DNA from: Denitrobacterium detoxificans | GTDB taxonomy: Bacteria > Actinomycetota > Coriobacteriia > Coriobacteriales > Eggerthellaceae | DNA length: 64,000 nucleotides | Assembly (NCBI RefSeq): GCF_015062615.1 | Contig: NZ_SUUH01000003.1 | Location: forward strand, 186,001 to 250,000 | Direction: 5' to 3' | Shown here: positions 49,464 through 56,866 of the stretch, piece by piece | Layout: each line of letters begins with the position of its first letter | How positions within the stretch are numbered: the first letter of the stretch is position 1 | Position numbers and translations under genes: made by a program | The notes under the pieces: model-generated | What the model saw: the letters and a program-made list of their open reading frames with translations, nothing else | The model's database searches: none | Told to the model about the DNA's origin: nothing

Positions 49464-49805
49464 GTGAACAAGGAAATCGACGCGCTCAACGTGGCCGACC
49501 TTACCTACAACGAAGCGGGGCTCATTCCTTGCATCGTGCAAGATGCCTCCACGAAGGACGTGCTCATGATGGCGTGGATGAACGCTGAAACGGTGCAGCG
49601 TACCCTCGACGAGCGTACGACCTGGTTCTTCTCGCGCAGTAGGAACAGGCTGTGGCATAAGGGCGAAGAAAGCGGCAACGTGCAGAGGCTCGTGGAGCTG
49701 CGCTATGACTGCGATGCCGATACGCTGCTTGCCTTGGTGGAGCCTGCGGGTCCCGCATGCCATACAGGCCAGAACAGCTGCTTCTATCGTTCGTTCGACC
49801 TGTAA
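49464..49805 (+). CDS. hisI: Phosphoribosyl-AMP cyclohydrolase
   Basis: Third step of histidine synthesis, 113 residues, without the HisE pyrophosphatase domain that is fused in enteric bacteria. DVLMMAWMN, WFFSRSRNRLWHKGE(E)SG, and the metal-site DCDAD plus ACHTGQNSCFYR are diagnostic. GTG start with CAGGAGG 6 bases upstream. It lies 2.6 kb from hisF, cut off by the GH25 and SPFH genes. No hisE is found in the window. Confidence 0.95.
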   Translation: MNKEIDALNVADLTYNEAGLIPCIVQDASTKDVLMMAWMNAETVQRTLDERTTWFFSRSRNRLWHKGEESGNVQRLVELRYDCDADTLLALVEPAGPACHTGQNSCFYRSFDL

Positions 49806-49811
49806 TTGCGT

Positions 49812-51731
49812 ATGCCCGCCAATCAGCAAGGTATTACGCCCGAAGCGGCTCTCAAACGCCATTTCGGGTACGACGCGTTTCGCCCCAACCAGGCCGAGAT
49901 CGTGCATGCCATCATGGCAGGGCGCGACGTGCTGGCCGTCATGCCCACGGGTGCGGGCAAGAGCGTGTGCTATCAAGTGCCTGCCGTGTGCCTGGGTGGG
50001 TATGCCTTGGTGGTTTCGCCCCTCATATCGCTTATGAAAGACCAGGTGAATTCCCTGGAGCAGGCGGGCATTGCGGCGGCATTCGTAAACAGCTCCATTT
50101 CCCCGCTTGCCCAGCGCGATACCCTGAAGGCCGTGGAAGCGGGTCTCGTTCGCCTGCTCTACATTGCCCCCGAGCGCCTGTCGCGTGATGACTTCCGAGC
50201 GTTTTGTGCCCAGTGCCCGCCAGCGTTGGTTGCCATCGACGAGGCGCATTGCATCAGCCAGTGGGGGCAGGACTTCCGGCCCGACTACCAGCACATTTCT
50301 TCGTTCGTGGAAGAGCTGCCCACGCGTCCCGTCGTGGCGGCGTTCACCGCTACGGCCACGCGCCAGGTGCGTGACGATATTCGCGAGAGCCTGCAGCTGC
50401 GCGATCCCCTGCAGATTACGGCAAGCTTCGATCGCCCTAACTTGCATTTCTCGGTGAAGCGTCCCACGGGTTCCAGCGGTCCGAAGAGCAAGGACGGCAT
50501 GCTGCGCAAAATCGTGGAAGAGCACGAAGGTCAGGTGGGCATTGTCTATTGCATGTCCCGCAAGGCGGTGGAAGAGGTGTGCGATACCTTGAATAGCTGG
50601 GGGTATTCCGCCACGCGCTACCATGCTGGTCTGGGCGATCGCGAACGCCGCGCCAACCAGGAGGCGTTCGTGTACGACCGAGCCCAGATCATGGTGGCCA
50701 CGAATGCGTTCGGCATGGGCATCGACAAGAGCAACGTGAACTTCATCGTGCACTACAACATATCGCTCGACTTGGAAAGCTATTACCAGGAAGCGGGCCG
50801 TGCGGGTCGTGATGGGGAACCCGCCGATTGCATTCTGCTGTATGCGCCCAAGGACGTGCGAACCGCCGAGTTCCTTATCAATGCGGGGTATGGCGAGCAG
50901 CCGGGCATCGATGCGCCTACGCGCGCCGAGCTGCTCAAGCGAGCGAAACGCCGCCTGAAGATGATGACGTTCTACGCTACCACGCAGGATTGCCTTCGCA
51001 GGTTCATTTTGAACTACTTCGACGAGGAAGCCCCGGGGTATTGCGGGAGCTGCGGCAATTGCGAGACGCAGTTCGAAGAGCGCGACGTTACGGTCGAAGC
51101 GCAGAAGATCATCAGCTGCGTGTATCGCCTGCAGCAACGGAACCGTACGGTGGGGAAGAGCACCATCGTCGATATTCTGCGTGGGTCGAAGGCCCAGAGA
51201 ATGACGCTTGGCGGCTTCGATACGCTTTCCACGTATGGCATTATGCGCGATGAGGGCACGCGTCACATTCGGTTCATCCTCGATGCGCTCGTCGAGCGCG
51301 GCATTCTGGCTCAGGTCGACATTCGCGATGGGAAGTTCCAGGTGGTGCAGGCCACGCCGCAGTCGGCGGAATTCCTGCGAAGCCATCAGAGCTTCAGTCT
51401 GAAGGTTCCCAAGGAAAACGATCTCGATCGCGACCGCAAACGCATGCGCGAAGGACGTCCGGGCCCAGTGGGTACGCCCCGCAACAGGGGGTATGCCGAA
51501 GCCCCGGCCAACCCTGAGCTCTTCCGCAAGCTCAAGGAACTGCGCGCCGACATTGCTGCGGAAGCGGGCATTCCCGCCTACGTGGTATTCAGCAACCACA
51601 CGCTTCACGATATGTGTCGCAGGATGCCCCATGACGAGGCGGAACTGCTGGAGGTGAGCGGCGTGGGCCAGGTGAAGGCCGACCGCTACGGCGCCGACTT
51701 CCTGGAGGTCATCAACGCGGCGCGCGAGTAG
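49812..51731 (+). CDS. recQ: ATP-dependent DNA helicase RecQ
   Basis: A 639-residue 3'-5' helicase. Motif 0 FRPNQAEIV, Walker A MPTGAGKSVCYQ, DEAH box in IDEAHCISQWG, TATA motif, and the helicase C motifs (YYQEAGRAGRDG) are present, followed by a zinc-binding domain (CGSCGNC), a winged helix, and a C-terminal region of about 75 residues that reads as an HRDC domain (PELFRKLKELRADIAAEAGIPAYVVFSN). It starts 6 bases after hisI with no good binding site, suggesting coupled translation. Confidence 0.95.
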   Translation: MPANQQGITPEAALKRHFGYDAFRPNQAEIVHAIMAGRDVLAVMPTGAGKSVCYQVPAVCLGGYALVVSPLISLMKDQVNSLEQAGIAAAFVNSSISPLAQRDTLKAVEAGLVRLLYIAPERLSRDDFRAFCAQCPPALVAIDEAHCISQWGQDFRPDYQHISSFVEELPTRPVVAAFTATATRQVRDDIRESLQLRDPLQITASFDRPNLHFSVKRPTGSSGPKSKDGMLRKIVEEHEGQVGIVYCMSRKAVEEVCDTLNSWGYSATRYHAGLGDRERRANQEAFVYDRAQIMVATNAFGMGIDKSNVNFIVHYNISLDLESYYQEAGRAGRDGEPADCILLYAPKDVRTAEFLINAGYGEQPGIDAPTRAELLKRAKRRLKMMTFYATTQDCLRRFILNYFDEEAPGYCGSCGNCETQFEERDVTVEAQKIISCVYRLQQRNRTVGKSTIVDILRGSKAQRMTLGGFDTLSTYGIMRDEGTRHIRFILDALVERGILAQVDIRDGKFQVVQATPQSAEFLRSHQSFSLKVPKENDLDRDRKRMREGRPGPVGTPRNRGYAEAPANPELFRKLKELRADIAAEAGIPAYVVFSNHTLHDMCRRMPHDEAELLEVSGVGQVKADRYGADFLEVINAARE

Positions 51732-51733
51732 CG

Positions 51734-53131
51734 CTATTGCTTTGCGCCCTGCTCGATGACGTCGTGCAGGCTCTGGCGGTCGTATACGCCAATCTTGCGA
51801 TACAAGTTCGATACGTGATGCTTCACCGTGCCGTTGGCAATGACTAGTTCCTTGGCGATGTAGGGAATGCTGCGGCCGCGTGCCAGCAGTCTGAGCACTT
51901 CGCTTTCGCGATTGGTAAGGCCGAACGCTTGGGCGATGTTTTCGCAGCGTTCGTCAAGCGAAACGGTGGCGGCGTGCACGGGACGCGTGCGGTAGAGCTT
52001 CATGAGGTCGGATTGCGTGAACACGAGCGAGCCAATGATGATGGCAATGATTGCGCAGGTGAGGATGGTGTCGTGTATCCAGTCGCCGTTGGTCAGCAAG
52101 TAGACCATCATCTCGTGCGCGGCTATGGTTCCTACGGCGGTGCCGATACGCGTGGCAAAGACGGCCAGTGCGAAATAGCGTACGGGCGGCTTGTGCATGC
52201 GAAACGCCAGGTCGGTGGATACGAGCATGACGAGCATGTCGAGTGCATAGATGCCCACCATCACCAGGCCGTTGCCCACGTTGGCCATCAGCTCGGGTGC
52301 GATGACGATCATGATCAAGCCGCACGATATGGAGGGCACGATGATGCGGTAGAGCGCCACGGGCTCGATGGAGGGCGGGAACACGATGGTGGAAACGAGC
52401 ACGGCGGCCAGGAGCAGCCCCGCTGCCAGGGCCGATGCGCCGATGCTTCCCCCGCCTTGCGTATCCAGGTAGGGAAAGATCGCCTGGGTCGTGCCCCAGA
52501 TGATGCTCAGCAGCACCAAGGGCACGAAGATGAATGCCGACGGCTTCGATTCCATCTCGAACTGGGTTTGCGCTGCTTCGCGTTTCGGCTCGTTGCGCGA
52601 AAGGTACAGAATCAGAAGCGATGCGGTGGGCATGATGGCCAGCAGCGGTGCACCCAGTGCGTTGGGAACGCTTAGAACGGCGAAGAACAGCACGAACGCG
52701 AACACGTATGACGCCATGAGGCACCGTGCGACGCGGCCCATGGCCAGCGTGCTCCAGAATTCGCCCCACATGGCCAGCAGCAGGGCATTGCCCAGCGAAA
52801 AGCAGATGACGCTTGCGACGAACACCACGTAGGCGGACGTTCCCGAAAGCAAGCCGGCCGCAACAAGGCCCAGCGAACCGCCTGTGGCGAGAAATGCGCA
52901 CACGCCGTAGCACGGAATGTTGCCTACCAAGGGCATAATCTTCTTGGGCAGGAAGGCCACGGCAAGATATCCCAACGCGGTGGCCACCATCACGAAGGCG
53001 AGGGGTCCCGATCCTTCGGTGTTATGCAGCGGAAGCATGTTCGAGCACATGGCGATCATCCACCATGCCTGCCAGAAACCAAGTCCGATAAACGTTAGGA
53101 GCGATCCATTCGCTCGTGGGCGCAGTGCCAT
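51734..53131 (-). CDS. LuxR-family regulator with multi-pass membrane N-terminus
   Basis: A 465-residue protein. Residues 1-385 hold about 12 hydrophobic segments with an MFS-like rhythm; the last 65 are a LuxR helix-turn-helix (LTNRESEVLRLLARGRSIPYIAKELVIANGTVKHHVSNLYRKIG region at about residues 405-448). Such membrane-bound LuxR regulators are strikingly frequent in Eggerthellaceae, usually next to Tat-exported flavoprotein reductases, as here. The start is Met at 53131, with GGGAGG 5 bases upstream; a longer frame to 53245 has none. It probably senses the substrate of the divergent flavoenzyme (inference). Confidence 0.9.
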   Translation of the reverse strand: MALRPRANGSLLTFIGLGFWQAWWMIAMCSNMLPLHNTEGSGPLAFVMVATALGYLAVAFLPKKIMPLVGNIPCYGVCAFLATGGSLGLVAAGLLSGTSAYVVFVASVICFSLGNALLLAMWGEFWSTLAMGRVARCLMASYVFAFVLFFAVLSVPNALGAPLLAIMPTASLLILYLSRNEPKREAAQTQFEMESKPSAFIFVPLVLLSIIWGTTQAIFPYLDTQGGGSIGASALAAGLLLAAVLVSTIVFPPSIEPVALYRIIVPSISCGLIMIVIAPELMANVGNGLVMVGIYALDMLVMLVSTDLAFRMHKPPVRYFALAVFATRIGTAVGTIAAHEMMVYLLTNGDWIHDTILTCAIIAIIIGSLVFTQSDLMKLYRTRPVHAATVSLDERCENIAQAFGLTNRESEVLRLLARGRSIPYIAKELVIANGTVKHHVSNLYRKIGVYDRQSLHDVIEQGAKQ

Positions 53132-53282
53132 ACATTCCTCCCTTGCGACAGAGAAAATCAATCTCTCGCGGGCGTCCCTCCCGTCCGCGCCCTGTCGCGT
53201 GGGGCACATTCTACCCCACGCGCGCGTAAAGAGGGTCCAATTCACGCAATGGCCTATGGGCCGAAACGGTTCATTTTTGGAA

Positions 53283-53301
53283 ATGGGCTGCTCTAGCCCA
53301 T
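53283..53301. promoter_or_regulatory. Candidate operator between the LuxR and flavoprotein genes
   Basis: ATGGGCT-GCTCT-AGCCCAT is a 7-5-7 perfect inverted repeat in the 272-base divergent gap. A second, shorter palindrome GGCC-TATG-GGCC lies at 53251-53262, sharing the core. Just downstream is an A+T-rich stretch (53302-53313) and TATGAT (53324-53329). Both palindromes suit a dimeric HTH regulator such as the neighbouring LuxR protein. No clear -35 is seen. Confidence 0.35.
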
Positions 53302-53403
53302 AGTTTTATATATGCGCCGATCCTATGATTCGGGGCGTGCCGCGGGGAGCGGCATGCGCATTGGCGGGAGGCCCATGCGCTTTTCCGACATAGGAGGGAA
53401 TAT

Positions 53404-55044
53404 ATGACGAAGGACATTTCTCGTCGCGGTTTTCTGACCGGCGCGGCGCTTACGGGCGTTGCTGCCGCCGCGGCATCTCTCACGGGATGCGGCAACACGA
53501 AGTCGCGCAGCGAAGAGGCTTCTGCGACGGCGGGTTCTACCACGAGCGGCTACGAGTGGGAAACTGCTCCCGAGCCCATTACCGATATCGCCAAGACGGT
53601 TAACACCGACATCCTGGTTATCGGCGCTGGCATTTCCGGTTGCGCATGCGCTTGCGCCGCAGCCGAAAAGGGCGGTCAGGTAACCGTTGTCGAAAAGACC
53701 AGCAGCTGGAATGGCCGTGGTGGCGGTTTCGGCGCCATCAAGTCCCGTTACCTGGACGAGCTGGGCATCAAGGTCGACAAGGTCAACGCCAAGCAGCACT
53801 GGATCGCCCAGTGCGCTAGCCGCGCGAACGAAGACCTCATCGTGAAGTTCTTCAACAACTCCGAGGAAGCCAGCAACTGGCTTCTTGACAAGGCCGAGGC
53901 AGCTGGTTGCTCCGTTATGGTTGGCGCATTCTACAGCCATGACGACGTATACGCCGAGCAGCCTGGCTATCACATGGTCATGGCTCCCGAAGGCAGCGGC
54001 ATGAAGTCCACGGGCTTCGTGGGCGCCGAGCTCCTTTACAACGACGCCGTGAAGGCGGGCGCCGAATTCGTGTTCGAATCTCCGGCCGAGCAGCTCGTTA
54101 CCGAAAACGGCAAGGTCACGGGTGCTATCTGCAAGACCAAGGAAGGCTACGTGCAGTACGTCGCCAAGAAGACCGTTCTGTGCACCGGCGACATCGGCGG
54201 CAACCGCGAGATGTGCGAAGCCTATGCTCCCATCTGCGTTGAGTACGGCTTCGACCGCTCTCAGTACACCCCGGTGGGCGTGAACACGGGCGACGGTCAC
54301 AAGATGGGCATGTGGGCTGGCGCTCAGCTGCAGGACCTGCCCCTGCCCACGATGATGCATCCGCAGGCGTTCTGCTGGTTCCATGGCCCGTTCCTGTTCG
54401 TGAACGACAACGGCGAGCGCTTCATGTGCGAAGACACCTGGGTACAGGGCAAGTCCCTGGCCATCAACCGCCAGCCCAACGGCGAGGCTTGGTCGATCTT
54501 CGACGCCAACTGGCAGACCGACCTGGTGAACGGCCTTCCCTATGGCGGCGGCATGTTCTGGGATAGCTTCCGCCCCTATGGCAGCGACCTTTCCCTGGCC
54601 CCCGCATACTTCGAGACCCAGATCCCCACGTACATCGAGGCTGGTATGGCATATCAGGCCGATACGCTGGAAGAGCTGGCCAAGAAGATCGGTTGCGACG
54701 CCAAGACGTTCTCCGCTACCGTCGAGCGTTACAACGGCATGTGCGAAGCGGGCGAGGACACCGACTACTACAAGAAGCCGGTCTTCCTCACGCCCGTGAA
54801 GCAGGGTCCCTTCTATGCTCTGAAGGTCGGCCCCGCGCTGCTCACCGTCACGGGCGGCCTGAAGGTCAACACCGACTTCCAGTGCCTGGGCGAAGATGGC
54901 GAGCCCATCGATGGCCTGTACTGCCTGGGCAACGTGATGGGCGACGTGAACGCCGTTGACTATCCCATCAACGTGGCTGGCAACAACCATGGCCGTTGCA
55001 TCACCTACGGCTATCTGCTGGGCCACGACCTGGCTACGGCATAA
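53404..55044 (+). CDS. Tat-exported FAD-dependent fumarate-reductase-like flavoprotein
   Basis: A 546-residue exported reductase. Twin-arginine signal ISRRGFLTGAAL at residues 5-16, then SLTGC, which could also serve as a lipobox (Cys29). The FAD dinucleotide fold starts at about residue 68 with VIGAGISG, followed by VVEK; TGDIGGNREM and the C-terminal NVAGNNHGRCITYGYLLG complete the FAD-binding_2 fold. No haem-binding CxxCH motif is present, so electrons must come from a separate cytochrome or quinol dehydrogenase. The substrate is unknown; relatives in gut Coriobacteriia reduce fumarate, urocanate, catechols, steroids or drugs. Regulated probably by the divergent LuxR protein. A terminator follows. 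Confidence 0.92.
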   Translation: MTKDISRRGFLTGAALTGVAAAAASLTGCGNTKSRSEEASATAGSTTSGYEWETAPEPITDIAKTVNTDILVIGAGISGCACACAAAEKGGQVTVVEKTSSWNGRGGGFGAIKSRYLDELGIKVDKVNAKQHWIAQCASRANEDLIVKFFNNSEEASNWLLDKAEAAGCSVMVGAFYSHDDVYAEQPGYHMVMAPEGSGMKSTGFVGAELLYNDAVKAGAEFVFESPAEQLVTENGKVTGAICKTKEGYVQYVAKKTVLCTGDIGGNREMCEAYAPICVEYGFDRSQYTPVGVNTGDGHKMGMWAGAQLQDLPLPTMMHPQAFCWFHGPFLFVNDNGERFMCEDTWVQGKSLAINRQPNGEAWSIFDANWQTDLVNGLPYGGGMFWDSFRPYGSDLSLAPAYFETQIPTYIEAGMAYQADTLEELAKKIGCDAKTFSATVERYNGMCEAGEDTDYYKKPVFLTPVKQGPFYALKVGPALLTVTGGLKVNTDFQCLGEDGEPIDGLYCLGNVMGDVNAVDYPINVAGNNHGRCITYGYLLGHDLATA

Positions 55045-55098
55045 GCCGCATCGAATAGTTCTCATCGCGTAGAAACGCGTTGGGGAAACCCCTCCCGT

Positions 55099-55134
55099 GA
55101 AAGGGCGGCATGCATGCTCGCATGTCGCCCTTTC
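55099..55134 (+). terminator. Hairpin terminator after the flavoprotein gene
   Basis: GAAAGGGCG (55099-55107) pairs with CGCCCTTTC (55126-55134), extended inwards by CATGC/GCATG across one mismatch; ATATG follows. Confidence 0.65.
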
Positions 55135-55240
55135 CATATGGCGCATATTGCGATGCCCTCTCGTTCTTTTGTGAAAGGGGATGCAACTCGTTCGCGTAAT
55201 GCGTTACACTGCGATGCACAATCGAATACCAAAGGCTATG

Positions 55241-55475
55241 ACGAAGACAGCGCCGCGGTACGTGCGAACGCAGAGAAGGGCCCCTTGGCTGAAAGGGCCC
55301 GGCAGCATACGCGGTGATTCCCTTTACCAGCCGCATGGGTGAACGTGCAAGCAAGTAGGTCGTGCCGGTAGCCTCCGTTATCGGGCATACAAGTGGGTGG
55401 GCAGCATGTCCGCCAACCAGGGTGGTACCGCGAGAGCCCCTTCTCGTCCTTGGAAGCAAGGATGGGAAGGGGCTC
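55241..55475 (+). promoter_or_regulatory. T-box riboswitch for phenylalanine, leader of pheST
   Basis: The T-box AGGGTGGTACCGCG is exact at 55419-55432. In Stem I the specifier loop reads GTGA-TTC (TTC at 55318-55320) inside the stem GCGGT..ACC-GCCGC, so the leader should sense uncharged tRNA-Phe (GAA), whose gene is at 29502. The terminator is GAGCCCC (55434-55440) with GGGGCTC (55468-55474), extended by CTTCTCGTCCTT/AAGGATGGGAAG, and the T-box overlaps its start, as required for antitermination. The T-run after the hairpin is short. The 5' boundary is approximate. Confidence 0.9.
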
Positions 55476-55496
55476 GTTTCGTGAAAGGAGACATGC

Positions 55497-56558
55497 ATGG
55501 CAGTCGTAGATGAACTCGTTGCCCTACAAGCCGAATCGCTGGCGGCAATCGAAGCTGCCTCCGATACGGCGGCGCTCGAGCAGGTGCGCGTGAGCGTTCT
55601 GGGCAAGCAGGGTAGCCTGACGGGCTATCTGCGTGGCATGGGCCAGGTGCCCAAGGAGCAGCGCGCAGAAGTGGGCAAGACGCTTAACGTCGTGCGCAAC
55701 GCGGTAGAGGGTGCCCTGGAGGCGAAGAAGGCCGACCTGAGTCGTGCCGAGCTGGAGGCGAAGATGGAAGCGGGCGCCGTGGACATCACGCTTCCCGGTC
55801 GTGCGCAGCAGGTGGGTACGCGCCACCTCATCAGCCGCATTACCGACGAGATCGCCGAGATCTTCATGGGAATCGGCTATTCGGTGGCCAGCGGCACTGA
55901 AGTCGAGAGCGACTACTACAACTTCGAGGCGCTCAACACGCCCGCCGACCATCCGGCGCGTGGCATGCAGGATACGTTCTACGTGGTGGACCGTTCCGGC
56001 GACACCGCGGCTGTGCGTGGCGAAAGCGACGTGCTCCTGCGCACGCAGACCAGTGGCGTGCAGGCTCACGTGATGGAGCAGCAGAAGCCCCCCATCTACA
56101 TCATTGCCCCTGGCAAGGTGTACCGTCGCGACGTGGCCGACCCCAGCCACCTTCCCCAGTTCAACCAGATCGAGGGCCTGGTAGTCGACAAGGGCATCAC
56201 CTTTGGCGACCTGAAGGGCACCATCGACTACTTCTGCAAGCAGATGTTCGGCGAAGACCGCAAGACGCGCCTGCGTCCCCATTACTTCCCCTTCACCGAG
56301 CCTTCTGCGGAAGCCGACGTAAGCTGCGGCATTTGCCATGGCGAAGGCTGCCGCTTCTGCAAGGGCACGGGCTGGGTGGAAGTGCTTGGCTGCGGCATGG
56401 TCGACCCGAACGTATTCGGGTATGCCGACATCGACCCCGAAGTGTATTCTGGCTTCGCATTCGGTATGGGCGTCGAGCGCATCGCGTGCTTGAAGTACAA
56501 CGTGCCCGACCTGAGGATGCTCCTCGAAGGCGATATGCGCTTCCTCCGTCAATTCTAG
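55497..56558 (+). CDS. pheS: Phenylalanyl-tRNA synthetase alpha subunit
   Basis: Catalytic subunit of the (alpha-beta)2 enzyme, 353 residues. N-terminal coiled coil (1-90), then class II motifs: motif 1 around HPARGMQDTFYV, motif 2 KVYRRDVADPSHLPQFNQIEGL (residues about 201-222, given by position), and motif 3 GFAFGMGVERIACLKY. AAAGGAG precedes ATG 55497. Under T-box control. Unusually, about 300 bases of repeats lie before pheT. Confidence 0.97.
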   Translation: MAVVDELVALQAESLAAIEAASDTAALEQVRVSVLGKQGSLTGYLRGMGQVPKEQRAEVGKTLNVVRNAVEGALEAKKADLSRAELEAKMEAGAVDITLPGRAQQVGTRHLISRITDEIAEIFMGIGYSVASGTEVESDYYNFEALNTPADHPARGMQDTFYVVDRSGDTAAVRGESDVLLRTQTSGVQAHVMEQQKPPIYIIAPGKVYRRDVADPSHLPQFNQIEGLVVDKGITFGDLKGTIDYFCKQMFGEDRKTRLRPHYFPFTEPSAEADVSCGICHGEGCRFCKGTGWVEVLGCGMVDPNVFGYADIDPEVYSGFAFGMGVERIACLKYNVPDLRMLLEGDMRFLRQF

Positions 56559-56672
56559 CGGCGCGAGAGGCGCTCCGGGCTACGGTCGTTGGGCATATAG
56601 CCAACTCCCTTCGCCCGTCGGGCCTCTCGCACTCGCTAGAATTGCCGGAGTCTCCGGCAGTCCGGTCGCGGG

Positions 56673-56807
56673 GTTGTCTGGTCCCGCTCGGCCCTGCGGG
56701 CCTTCGGCTACGCGGGGTGCGGGGTTTCCAATCCCGCTTGGCCCTTCGGGCCTTCGGCTTGCCGGGTTGTCTGATCCCGCTTGGCCCTTCGGGCCTTCGC
56801 TGTGCCG
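56673..56807 (+). repeat. Tandem GC-rich repeats between pheS and pheT
   Basis: Three units of about 42 bases start at 56673, 56724 and 56766. Each contains a (G)ATCCCGCTTGGCCC core followed by GGGCC TTCGG; the central GGCCC-TTC-GGGCC is a perfect hairpin in units 2 and 3, and GGCCC-TGC-GGGCC in unit 1. The whole gap 56559-56866 is non-coding and also has GCCGGAG/CTCCGGC (56643-56658). Transcription must cross these hairpins to reach pheT. Confidence 0.75.
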
Positions 56808-56866
56808 GGTTGGAATGCTTGGCAATGCAAAGTGAACCTTATTGCTTCTGGTAAAGGAAGATGCAC

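Noticed and set aside
49362..51632. 756-residue minus-strand open frame
   Set aside because: Antisense shadow of hisI and recQ, without domains or a ribosome-binding site.
53323..55146. 607-residue minus-strand open frame
   Set aside because: Antisense to the flavoprotein gene; the plus strand has the Tat signal and FAD motifs.
56673..56807. CRISPR array
   Set aside because: Units are GC hairpin repeats with no unique spacers of constant length, and no cas genes are near.
56580..56825. Repetitive minus-strand frame between pheS and pheT
   Set aside because: The collagen-like EGPxGxAG repeats are just the translated hairpin repeats; no start signal supports a protein.
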